A DNA stretch of 38,547 nucleotides from Candidatus Parcubacteria bacterium (GTDB lineage Bacteria > Patescibacteria > Paceibacteria > UBA6257 > HR35): positions 1 through 38,547 of the forward strand of contig BPJI01000003.1 in the NCBI GenBank assembly GCA_026004535.1. Direction: 5' to 3'. Both the position numbers and the translations under genes were made by a program. The notes beneath the pieces are model-generated. The model was not told the DNA's origin, made no database searches, and saw only the letters and a program-made list of their open reading frames with translations. This document shows positions 6,235 to 15,100 of this stretch, piece after piece (the first letter of the stretch is position 1; every line of letters begins with the position of its first letter).

Positions 6235-6762
6235 TTATAGTGGTGATCCGCCACCACCTCTACCGCCAAATCCAAACCCACCTGTTTGCCATATTCTTAC
6301 AAGGATTACAAGAACCCCTAGAATAAGAACAATAGCTGCTACAGAAAAGATTATAGGTAGTTTACTTGCTACTGTACTAACTCCAGAAGTCAAGTTGCCC
6401 GTTAAAGCCTTTGTTGCATTATCTTCAGCGCTTCCTGATGTAAGCAAACCAGAACCAGTTAATGTTGAAACAATCACAAAGGCTATAATAACACCTATAA
6501 CCAAAGCAACAACACCAAAGATAAGACTAGAAACAAGACCACCCGAAACACCTCTCTTATCTTTTTTAAGAGATTTTTGAAGAGGTATCAAAACAGCCAT
6601 AAACAAAATAGCAACACTAAAGATAGGATTAGAAACATCTTTTTCAAGGGACATCAAAACAACCATAAACAAGGCAACAACACCAAAGATAAGACTAGAA
6701 ACAAGACCACCCGAAACACCTCTCTTATCTTTTTTAAGAGACGTTGTTTGTTGAAGTTGCAT
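6235..6762 (-). CDS. Hydrophobic 175-aa protein with duplicated class III signal motif; candidate major capsid/membrane protein
   Basis: KKDKRG followed by VSGGLVSSLIFGVVAL occurs twice (residues 8-31 and 64-87), with a degenerate third unit between (39-62). K-R-G followed by a hydrophobic stretch is the archaellin/pilin (class III) signal type, cut after the Gly in that family. Cleavage at the second site would give a protein of about 105 aa with two long hydrophobic helices (72-100, 135-157), a polar Thr/Ser-rich linker and a Gly-rich tail (GGFGFGGRGGGG). That architecture resembles the processed, two-helix capsid proteins of spindle-shaped archaeal viruses. It has its own TATA box, GGAGG and terminator, as expected of an abundant product. 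The GGAGG is 16 bp from the ATG, longer than usual. Confidence 0.65.
   Translation of the reverse strand: MQLQQTTSLKKDKRGVSGGLVSSLIFGVVALFMVVLMSLEKDVSNPIFSVAILFMAVLIPLQKSLKKDKRGVSGGLVSSLIFGVVALVIGVIIAFVIVSTLTGSGLLTSGSAEDNATKALTGNLTSGVSTVASKLPIIFSVAAIVLILGVLVILVRIWQTGGFGFGGRGGGGSPL
6506..6573 (-). repeat. 68-bp direct repeat, copy A (inside the 175-aa gene)
   Basis: This block is identical base for base to 6674-6741, at a distance of 168 bp (56 codons). It encodes the second class III-like signal motif. The perfect identity points to a recent internal duplication. Confidence 0.92.
6674..6741 (-). repeat. 68-bp direct repeat, copy B (inside the 175-aa gene)
   Basis: This is the partner of 6506-6573 and encodes the first signal-like motif. 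The stretch between the two is a degraded third unit with the same order of charged and hydrophobic residues. Confidence 0.92.
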
Positions 6763-6824
6763 TTTTTCTATACCTATACCTCCTTTCAGCTCTATAAAAA
6801 CTTAATTAAACTAAAGAAAAAACG

Positions 6825-6834
6825 ATTTATAAAT
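6825..6834 (-). promoter_or_regulatory. TATA box of the 175-aa gene, with downstream GGAGG
   Basis: ATTTATAAAT is palindromic and lies about 63 bp upstream of the start on the minus strand. An AAAGGAGG site follows at 6786-6779. The leader of about 40 nt with a strong ribosome-binding site contrasts with the leaderless starts elsewhere and suggests high expression. Confidence 0.6.
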
Positions 6835-6855
6835 ATATGTTTGAATGTTACGTTG

Positions 6856-7188
6856 TTACACTTCAGTAACTCTTCTGTCTAAAAATAACCATATAGCACA
6901 TAATAAATTAACCACAACAAGAATAGACAGCCAATCTATATTTATAAACCCAGATGTTAAGGATAAAATGAGACTGACTATAAGTGTAGATAATGAAGCC
7001 ATTAAAGCCCAAAAAGGATAATCAGCCTGACCTAATCTAGAAGACTGTCTATTTACCCCACTAAAAAATATAAAGAACCATATAAAAAAAAGAGTTAAAG
7101 GCACTAAAAAAGGCATGTTCGAGACTATTCCACCAATTAATGCGTCTGGTGTTGATACGTTTGTTGGTATTTCATATATATATGGCAT
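6856..7188 (-). CDS. Three-span membrane protein
   Basis: This 110-aa protein has membrane spans at about residues 24-46, 60-81 and 87-104. The N-terminus is short and neutral, and a polar loop (VNRQSSRLGQADYP) lies between spans 1 and 2. It starts 1 bp after the 143-aa gene's stop and is the last gene of the long leftward operon before the separate 175-aa unit. It is probably a small virion-membrane or assembly protein, given its neighbours. No family recognised. Confidence 0.65.
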   Translation of the reverse strand: MPYIYEIPTNVSTPDALIGGIVSNMPFLVPLTLFFIWFFIFFSGVNRQSSRLGQADYPFWALMASLSTLIVSLILSLTSGFINIDWLSILVVVNLLCAIWLFLDRRVTEV

Positions 7189-7189
7189 T

Positions 7190-7621
7190 TTAATCAGGGA
7201 ACCCTCTTAAAGTTTTGTATAGGTATAAACCGATAACAAATATAATTAAAGATATAAAAACACCTGTAAAAATTTGAAATTCTGGTTTTCCACCAAATAT
7301 TTTTGTGTTTATGGTTGAAAATATATTTTCTAGTATATTAAACAAAGTAGGTGGCGTTGGTGAAAAGGCGCCTGTACTTGGAACCGTTTGGGATCCTTGT
7401 TCTATATTTGATTTTATTATTGATTCATATGTAGATTCTGATGTTGTTTTTAGCTCTGAAGAATTTCCTATTTGTTTAGAATACAAATCTATTATTTCTT
7501 GGTCTTGTGTTATACTTACTGCAGGGTTGTTGTCATTAGAAAAGTTTATTAAAAATCCTATTAAGGCTACTGAAAAAAGTAGTAACATTACAATTCCGAT
7601 TGTTATTTGTATTTGCCCCAT
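7190..7621 (-). CDS. Two-span membrane protein with Ser/Thr-rich middle
   Basis: This 143-aa protein has an N-terminal span (about 5-27), an extramembrane region of about 85 residues rich in Ser, Thr, Asn and Pro with a single sequon near NSS, and a C-terminal span (about 114-135). It begins 1 bp downstream of the glycoprotein gene's stop, whose AGGTGA may act as its ribosome-binding site. The spacing implies coupled translation with the glycoprotein and the 110-aa protein. A complex of the three in one membrane is plausible. Confidence 0.65.
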   Translation of the reverse strand: MGQIQITIGIVMLLLFSVALIGFLINFSNDNNPAVSITQDQEIIDLYSKQIGNSSELKTTSESTYESIIKSNIEQGSQTVPSTGAFSPTPPTLFNILENIFSTINTKIFGGKPEFQIFTGVFISLIIFVIGLYLYKTLRGFPD

Positions 7622-7622
7622 T

Positions 7623-10600
7623 TCACCTATTTGATATTTTTACTAGTATTATTATGATTGCTAAGACCAACCAAACTATTGTTGCTCCATAAACATAACC
7701 TGTAGCATTTGAGAATATATTAAGGAAAAACAAACCAAATACTCCGACCATAAAAGATGCTACTGTTAATACTGGGCTATGTGATATGCCCGCACCTAAT
7801 ATTGATAGGAAAATTAATAAACCAAAAATAATAAGAGCTCCACTGTAAATTTCACTAGGTTTACTATTTATTCCAATGGCTCCAGAACCAACCAAATAAT
7901 CATCTTTATAAAGTTTTACTTTTATTGTTGAGTTTCCTATAGAAGAGTTTAAATTACATATTAATGTTCCTGTAGTTGCAACTACTTCTTTTGTACATAA
8001 GCTTGTTCCTAGAATATCTTCTTTTGAAACAACAAGAGTAACTTTCGATTGGTTATTGCTTAATATAGTAAAGTCAGCCTTTACACTGTTTGTTTGATTA
8101 TCATAAGAAATTGTGAAATTTATATCTTTTTCTTTAGTGAAATCGGGTGCTTTTATTTGCGAGCCCAAAAGATTTATTTCAATCAAACACTGGAATAGAG
8201 AGGGATTTTGACATATAGCTTTTGAGTCTGTTATTTCTTTTAAGTTTTGCCCATATTTCCTTATTATTATCTTATAAATAACACTATCAGGGGTCATACT
8301 AGCTGTTGTTTCTCCTTTTACATCTGTTTTTGGTCTTTCAACTAAAAGATACTGACCAGTTTCTGTATACTTTCTATAAACTTCAACAAGAGCATCTTCT
8401 AAAGGTAAAAATGAGGTGTCTTTAATTGAGAATTTAAAAGAAACAGCATCAGTTGTTGGTAAATCATAAAGACTTATATTTTGGTATAGAGTACTTTTAT
8501 TTAGAGTTTCGTTTTGTAAAAAATAAAATTCATTCACAAATTGATCTGCTTTATATTCAACAAGCCCATCAACATTATAAAATTCATTATTACTTAGATT
8601 ATTATTTAAACAAACCCTAAATGGATTAATCTTATCATAAGATTTATTGAAAGATTCAATAGTATTTCCAGTGGTACTTTTTATTTTAATATCGACCTTT
8701 CCAGTTGTATTATCACCAGTACCACTTAATTGTGACCTATTCTTTTCATTATAAATAGTAAAGTTGTATAAAGTATAAGTGAAAGAGCTACAATTATCAA
8801 TACCTAAATTTAAGATTGTTTGATTAATTGAAGAGGTATTATATTGTAGGGTGTCTTGATTTATTACCCAGAACCAACTTACATTCACATCATTTGTTAC
8901 ACTAGGCGTTTCAAAAGTTGTTTTTAAAGTGAAATTATTATTGCTATTTTTTGTTATAACAGAGCCTTTAAGTGAACCATTGTAAGAGATAAAAGAGGAT
9001 GTTATATCAGAACCATTTGTTAAGAATAAAGATGTGAAAACGTTTGATCCACCTTCAAGTATTTGTTTTTGGTATTGCTCATCATCATGGAACAGCCTAT
9101 AACCCCAATATGTTGTTGAATAATTTAAATTACCAGCACTATCATTTACATAAATTGTTAAATTTTTCCACGTCCCATCAGTCACATTGAAAGAGGTGGA
9201 TGTAGCCGAACAATTTAAAGTGATATTTTGGTTTTTCCAAGAAAGCCAACAAGAATTTAAATTAAAGTTATCTGAAATTGAATAATTAACTGTTAAATTT
9301 GTATTTTTTCTATGATAAGTTATGTTACCTGTTGGGTACGTTATTAAAATGCTTGGGGCAGTTGCATCAACCAATAAACTTCTATTTGAAGAATTAGTAA
9401 TAAGACCATCTACATCTACAGCACCTATACTCCAATTATAATTGCCCTCGTAAAGATCTTTAATGAAAAGATATGTACCATTGACTCCAGATGAATTAGT
9501 TTCGTTTACTTCTCCATTAAGAAATAGAGTGACATTTTTTATTCCTACTGGTGATGTAACCGACACATTAAAAATTATAGGGTATGGTGAACTATTATAA
9601 ACTGCATTATTATTTGGAGAATTTAGAGTAATGTTTGGTAGTGATGGACCCCATAAATACATCTCCCATAGACTAATTACTGTTGCACCATAATTAGCAC
9701 TTGGAACTAATTTATAATACCTATATTTTATAGTATTATTTGTAAAATTATAAGTAAAGTTTCCCGCACTATTTGGTTGTGAAGTGATACTAATTATATT
9801 AGTATAAGTAGAATTATCATTACTACCCATAAATTGTGCGTCTTTAATAAGTGATGTTCCTGAAACATCATTATGTAAAGTTAAATTTGTTACGAGTTTC
9901 TCTGAACCCAAATCTATTCCAAAAAACCAGGGGGTAGTTGTTGATGTCTGAGCAAAAGAACTTTCGTTTCCATCAAATAACTTATATGGTTCCATACCAC
10001 CACCAACCCCACTAGAAAAAGCTCGATAAGGTGGTGGGTAACTATTATTAATCATATTATGTGGAGAAACTTTAAGGTAAGTAACATATGATGCAAATTC
10101 ATTTATATTAAGACCAAAAAAATTTGGTATCCACTCAACATAATCTCCTTCATTAACATTAGTGAATATACCAATAGTAAAATTCGTATTTTTATAAAAG
10201 TATTCTTGATTTAAATCTCTCCAAATTTTTTTTCTTTCATAATGAGAACCTACTTTTTTTTGATAACAATCACCAATACCTTCTAGTGTTGGTATACAAA
10301 TTGTTTCATAATCATCAACCAAAACGTTTTCATAATCTAAAATTTTAAAGTCAAAATTTTTATTAATTTTCAAATTATTTTTATTTAAATCATAAAAAGT
10401 TATTGATTTAAATGGTTTTTTATAGTCTGAATAAAAAGTAATATTAAATTCAGCTATTTTTGAATAACCAGGAGTTACTCTATAAACTAAAGGGGTTAAA
10501 AGAGTAATATCAGCTATTTTTGTCGTTGGTATACCTAAAAAAGAGTTTTTTATTGTTATTGTTTTTGTTTTATCTTCATATTGTTTTATATTGTCAAATT

Positions 10601-10664
10601 CTAAAGCACTTACGGTTCCAACTAACAAAATTCCAAAAAACAATAAAATCAAAAGCTTCTTCAT
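7623..10664 (-). CDS. Large secreted membrane glycoprotein with discoidin-like and Ig-like domains
   Basis: This 1013-aa protein has a signal peptide (1-20, ending VSA). Its N-terminal domain is of unknown type (21-200). A discoidin (F5/8 type C)-like region follows (about 205-345, with YKLFDGN, FFGIDLG and RYYKLV). Two Ig/cadherin-like beta domains come next (about 347-535), then further beta-rich regions, one with an Ig-like carboxypeptidase-regulatory flavour (VEVYRKYTETG). Three C-terminal spans lie at about 938-1008. Dozens of N-x-S/T sequons predict heavy archaeal N-glycosylation. Discoidin folds usually bind glycans or lipids, so attachment to the host surface is the likely role. The gene overlaps the upstream 179-aa gene by ATGA. 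Confidence 0.75.
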   Translation of the reverse strand: MKKLLILLFFGILLVGTVSALEFDNIKQYEDKTKTITIKNSFLGIPTTKIADITLLTPLVYRVTPGYSKIAEFNITFYSDYKKPFKSITFYDLNKNNLKINKNFDFKILDYENVLVDDYETICIPTLEGIGDCYQKKVGSHYERKKIWRDLNQEYFYKNTNFTIGIFTNVNEGDYVEWIPNFFGLNINEFASYVTYLKVSPHNMINNSYPPPYRAFSSGVGGGMEPYKLFDGNESSFAQTSTTTPWFFGIDLGSEKLVTNLTLHNDVSGTSLIKDAQFMGSNDNSTYTNIISITSQPNSAGNFTYNFTNNTIKYRYYKLVPSANYGATVISLWEMYLWGPSLPNITLNSPNNNAVYNSSPYPIIFNVSVTSPVGIKNVTLFLNGEVNETNSSGVNGTYLFIKDLYEGNYNWSIGAVDVDGLITNSSNRSLLVDATAPSILITYPTGNITYHRKNTNLTVNYSISDNFNLNSCWLSWKNQNITLNCSATSTSFNVTDGTWKNLTIYVNDSAGNLNYSTTYWGYRLFHDDEQYQKQILEGGSNVFTSLFLTNGSDITSSFISYNGSLKGSVITKNSNNNFTLKTTFETPSVTNDVNVSWFWVINQDTLQYNTSSINQTILNLGIDNCSSFTYTLYNFTIYNEKNRSQLSGTGDNTTGKVDIKIKSTTGNTIESFNKSYDKINPFRVCLNNNLSNNEFYNVDGLVEYKADQFVNEFYFLQNETLNKSTLYQNISLYDLPTTDAVSFKFSIKDTSFLPLEDALVEVYRKYTETGQYLLVERPKTDVKGETTASMTPDSVIYKIIIRKYGQNLKEITDSKAICQNPSLFQCLIEINLLGSQIKAPDFTKEKDINFTISYDNQTNSVKADFTILSNNQSKVTLVVSKEDILGTSLCTKEVVATTGTLICNLNSSIGNSTIKVKLYKDDYLVGSGAIGINSKPSEIYSGALIIFGLLIFLSILGAGISHSPVLTVASFMVGVFGLFFLNIFSNATGYVYGATIVWLVLAIIIILVKISNR

Positions 10665-11200
10665 GGTAAATCCTCGCCTGTATCTTTTGTAAACATGAAA
10701 ATTCCAGTAATTAACCCTATAACAGCTAAAATATATGGTGAGTATAATATCAAATAATTAGATAAACTCTGCTCTTTAAGGTCTAAAGTGTTCTCTTGTG
10801 AAAGAAAATCTTGATAGGTGTTTGAAATAAATGCTGAAAGCACAATAAGGAAAATCATAAAAGCTAAATAAAAGAACAATAAATATCTTCTTTCAGAGGA
10901 ATAAAAACCAAAAATAACTATTGAAAAGATTAAACCACCTATATAAAATAAAGGAACAAGCCATTTTGTTGTATTTACTATTGTTTGGGCAGGTGTAAAC
11001 ACATAATTTGCCTTTTCAGTTAGATTAATTGGTGTGTCTGTTATTGAAATATTACCCAAATCATTGATTATTGGTGAAATTTCATTAAAACCTAAACGTA
11101 CTATTGAAGACACAAACAAAACAATTAATAGTACTATTAAAAAGGTTATAAGTAAAATACCGAACGCTAAAATCATCCCCATCCCTTTTTTATTTCTCAT
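10661..11200 (-). CDS. Four-span membrane protein, hotspot of between-lap variation
   Basis: This 179-aa protein starts MRNKKG followed by a long hydrophobic stretch (8-33). That resembles a class III signal, but could simply be a first span. An external loop with two sequons follows (about 40-80), then spans at about 84-103, 107-127 and 149-168. It overlaps its neighbours by 11 bp upstream and 4 bp downstream. Six of the 11 substitutions between laps fall here (10928-11180). Five are silent and one changes Met7 to Ile. Family unknown. Its place between the adhesin-like genes suggests part of an envelope complex. Confidence 0.65.
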   Translation of the reverse strand: MRNKKGMGMILAFGILLITFLIVLLIVLFVSSIVRLGFNEISPIINDLGNISITDTPINLTEKANYVFTPAQTIVNTTKWLVPLFYIGGLIFSIVIFGFYSSERRYLLFFYLAFMIFLIVLSAFISNTYQDFLSQENTLDLKEQSLSNYLILYSPYILAVIGLITGIFMFTKDTGEDLP

Positions 11201-11408
11201 TTTCTCTTCTCTTTGGTCTTGTTTTTAATTCTTCTAAACTTATTCTGTATCCATTCGTTCTTCTTAATAACCTAGTCATTTCAGGAAAACTCAACTCTCT
11301 TATGTTAAAATTTGCTAAACCTTTTTCTAATCTAATTTGCGCTATCTTTTTTAAATCCTCAAAAAAGTCAGGATCTACTCTAACTGGTGGTGTATTTTTT
11401 CTTTTCAT
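11190..11408 (-). CDS. Small basic, possibly ribbon-helix-helix protein
   Basis: This 72-aa soluble protein is highly basic at both ends. A PPVRVDPDFFEDLKK opening (one strand, then an amphipathic helix) and a second helix resemble ribbon-helix-helix proteins. The C-terminus is RPKRRENEK. It is embedded in the structural operon with ATGA coupling to the 241-aa gene. It might control the operon or package DNA in the particle. The fold call is tentative because no classic Gly-x-Ser/Thr turn is visible. Confidence 0.55.
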   Translation of the reverse strand: MKRKNTPPVRVDPDFFEDLKKIAQIRLEKGLANFNIRELSFPEMTRLLRRTNGYRISLEELKTRPKRRENEK

Positions 11409-12130
11409 ATTCTTTGATTAAATAACCCCCTTTCAATCATTTTTTTCAATTCTCTATCTTCTTTAATTTTTATAAAAATTAAAATAAACCACATAATAAC
11501 CCCTAAAGGTAAAAATCCTAAAAAGATTCTAAATAAAGCAAATAAAAACTTACCCATAAGCTGATCATTAAGATAAGCAAACGAAACATTACTAGAGATA
11601 TAAAGTAAAGCAATAACAAAAAGATATTCAACAAAAATTAAAACCTGCCTAACATATTTTAAATAAGAAATCCCTAAAAATTCGCCATCTTTGTAATTAC
11701 TTGAAGGTAACTTCAAAATATAGAACAAATTCAGAACAAACAAAAATAAAATAACAAAAAAACCAATACTATAAATTATTGCTTGAGATGTTTTAAGCTC
11801 TTGACCAAAATAAGAAACTTCAAAAGTGTAACTCCATACTTCATTTACACCTGCTGGGTCACCAATACCCGTAACTTTATAAGTACCTATTTGTTTTGTT
11901 AATGAGCCATCTAAAGTATAATTAAAAACACTCCCATCTTTAGTCATTGGAACATTGCCAACTAATTTTGTGCCATTTGGAGCGATTATAGAAGTAATAT
12001 TAATGTATGTACAATCAGAACATGTTTGGACTAAATTTATATTTTGTCCTTGTTTGTAAACACCTATCGATGCGTAAATAAAATTAATAAAAAATACCAA
12101 GACTATTGGAATTATTATTTTCTTTTTCAT
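11405..12130 (-). CDS. Signal-peptide protein with beta domain and three C-terminal spans
   Basis: This protein is 241 aa from the ATG at 12130, which overlaps the fibre gene's TGA as ATGA. An upstream TTG (12151) is possible but less likely. It has a signal peptide of about 19 residues (ending IYA), then a beta-sandwich-like domain of about 90 residues. That domain carries a Cys pair (CSDC) and sequons, and runs to about residue 106. Spans follow at about 110-135, 158-178 and 192-223. The laps differ by Ala to Thr (11539/30800). The overall plan matches the large glycoprotein in miniature, so it may be its partner in the envelope. Confidence 0.65.
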   Translation of the reverse strand: MKKKIIIPIVLVFFINFIYASIGVYKQGQNINLVQTCSDCTYINITSIIAPNGTKLVGNVPMTKDGSVFNYTLDGSLTKQIGTYKVTGIGDPAGVNEVWSYTFEVSYFGQELKTSQAIIYSIGFFVILFLFVLNLFYILKLPSSNYKDGEFLGISYLKYVRQVLIFVEYLFVIALLYISSNVSFAYLNDQLMGKFLFALFRIFLGFLPLGVIMWFILIFIKIKEDRELKKMIERGLFNQRI

Positions 12131-15100
12131 TTTATCTGAACAGAGCACCAACTATATGTTGGATCTTTTAAACATAATTCTCCTTTAAGGAGTGATATTT
12201 GTGTTTGTAGTTGATTTATTTGTTTTTGTTGTTCTTGATTTTGTTTCCATAATTCAATAATCCAGTTTATACCATATATAACTCTTTTAAAACCAAATTC
12301 GTCTGTTTCAACCCATTCAGGATACATACTAGCTACATCATCAGCTAAGAAACCTTTTTGAATACCGCTTGGAAATGTATAATAAATATTTTCTGTTTTG
12401 TTTGTGCAGGTGCCTTTACTTAGAAGAGAACCATTTTCATCAAAAGTATCCTCTGTACATTCTAAATAACTTTTAACGCCCGCTAAAATTGAGGTGTTCT
12501 TATATTCAAATCTTTTTGGTGATAACAATAATAGTTTATTTAAGCTAACATTATATTCTTGAATATTCTTCTTTGTAGTTATATCAGAAACACAGCTCCC
12601 GCCGACAATTGTTCCATTTGATAGAGTATAACAACCCGTAATGTTAACATCACCAACAACAGTTAATTTAGCTGTTGGTGTTGTCGTCCCGATGCCGACG
12701 TTGCCTGTGTTCGTAATTCTAAACACCTCTGAATAAGAACCAGCCGGAGGTCTTCTGCGAATTGTGAAAGTATCTCCATTTGAATAAGTAAGGTGGTCGC
12801 TTCCTCCTATATCTACTGCCCAGCTTGACAAACCTGTATTTCCTTGGGATCCATCTGATTTTGTATTAGATTCTAGCGCCAAACCATTGTAGTTTGAGCT
12901 AACGCCAGAGTTAGAAATAATTCTAGAAAATCTGTTTGAAGCTACATTATGCGCTAATGTAAAAACTGGATCGCCAGAACCGTTAATCAAAATATTCCCA
13001 GCAACCTCTAACTTCGCCTGCGGGGTCGAGGTCCCGATGCCGACGTTGCCGCCAAGATAGATATTTGTAGTCCCACCAGGGATTGCTATGAGATCAACAC
13101 CATTTCTGTTTGTTATATCAACATCGTAAGTCGTACCGTTACCAGCAATCACAAGACCAGAACCAGAATTGTAATACATCACTCCTCCACTAAAAGCCCC
13201 GGGCCAACCTTGAGACGATGAAATTTTTAATCTTCCCGCAACTTCAAGTTTTTCATTCGGACTCGTCGTTCCAATGCCGACGTTGCCTGTGTTCGTAATT
13301 CTAAACACCTCTGAATAAGAACCAGCCGGAGGTCTTCTGCGAATTGTGAAAGTATCTCCATTTGAATAAGTAAGGTGGTCGCTTCCTCCTATATCTACTG
13401 CCCAGCTTGACAAACCTGTATTTCCTTGGGATCCATCTGATTTTGTATTAGATTCTAGCGCCAAACCATTGTAGTTTGAGCTAACGCCAGAGTTAGAAAT
13501 AATTCTAGAAAATCTGTTTGAAGCTACATTATGCGCTAATGTAAAAACTGGATCGCCAGAACCGTTAATCAAAATATTCCCAGCAACCTCTAACTTCGCC
13601 TGCGGGGTCGAGGTCCCGATGCCGACGTTGCCGCCAAGATAGATATTTGTAGTCCCACCAGGGATTGCTATGAGATCAACACCATTTCTGTTTGTTATAT
13701 CAACATCGTAAGTCGTACCGTTACCAGCAATCACAAGACCAGAACCAGAATTGTAATACATCACTCCTCCACTAAAAGCCCCGGGCCAACCTTGAGACGA
13801 TGAAATTTTTAATCTTCCCGCAACTTCAAGTTTTTCATTCGGACTCGTCGTTCCAATGCCGACTCTATCTGTATTGCTGTTCACAAAAAGCGTATTTGTG
13901 TCAACTGTGAAATTCTGTCCAACAACAACACTATTATTAAATGTCTTAGCTCCTGCAAAAGTCTGCGTTCCTGTAGAAACAACTCCTGATTGTGTTGCAG
14001 AAGCATCTCTTATTGTAACATTACTTGCGCTTGTAATTCTTCCTTGATTATCAACTGTGAATCTTCCCACTACAATATCTCCGCCATAAGTTCCTGCTGT
14101 TACTCCTGTGTTTGAAAGAGAGAAAGTTACATTTCCGCTGCCAACAAGTCTATCTGTCAGTGTTCCTGAAATTGACATGCCTGTTCCTTGGACAATAGAT
14201 CCTTTAACAAAACCAGCGCTTGTGTTAACTTCCTGAAGCTGACTTAATGTTACAGCATCCTGAGGGTTTGTTGCATTAGCAAGGTTGATGATTTTGTTAT
14301 TGTCCATGTTTATTGTTCCGTTGAAAACAGCAGAACCATTTACATGGAGTTTTTGTTGTGGTGTTGTCGTCCCGATGCCGACGTTACCTGTGTTTGAATT
14401 TACAAACAAGACATTAGAGCCTACTGTGAAATTCTGGCTAAAAACATAGTTTCCTGTAGTGATCGTGTCGCCACCTCTCAAAATATAATAAGTATCACCC
14501 TGTGTTTTATTTATGAAATTTAATGGGTTGGTTTTTGAATAATAAAGAGTATCAGCATAGGTTTTGTTAAAAGTAGCATAGGTGTCATTCCAAAAACCTA
14601 AATTATTTGTAAAGTTGCTTAAATGTGTATAGCCTCTATTACCTAAATCATCTATAAAGAAACTTAAATTAGTCGGTCTATCTGTAATATTTAACCACTT
14701 AGAAAGGACTAAATAATTTAAATTTTGAGCAGAAGTTGTATTCACATAACTATAAGGATTAGACTTAAGATAGTAATCATTTATATTAAAACTTGAAAGA
14801 TTATAGTAGCCAAAACTTAAAATTTCTGATTTTGTAAAATAATTCACTAGATTATTAACGGTATTGGTGATCCATTTGTCATAATTATTGTTTAAAGCAT
14901 TATAAGGTAATTGTTTGAGGTGGTAATATTCACCAACATCTCCACCCTGCAAACCTGTTAAATTATTATGAGCAACTTCTGTTGCATTTATTGTATAGTT
15001 ATTGTAATTAATAATTTTTAGAGCGTTTTTTGTAGATTCATCAAACCCAAACTGAGCTGAGACCGCCTGTAAAAGAAATAAAAATAAGAATAATAAAACA

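Noticed and set aside
6395..6882. Plus-strand open frames of 61 and 101 codons over the 175-aa gene
   Set aside because: They lie antisense to a well-supported gene with promoter and terminator, and their composition (Asn/Lys/Thr) is that of a reverse reading.
12692..13855. Diversity-generating retroelement or template/variable repeat
   Set aside because: The two fibre repeats are identical rather than adenine-diversified, and no reverse transcriptase is present.
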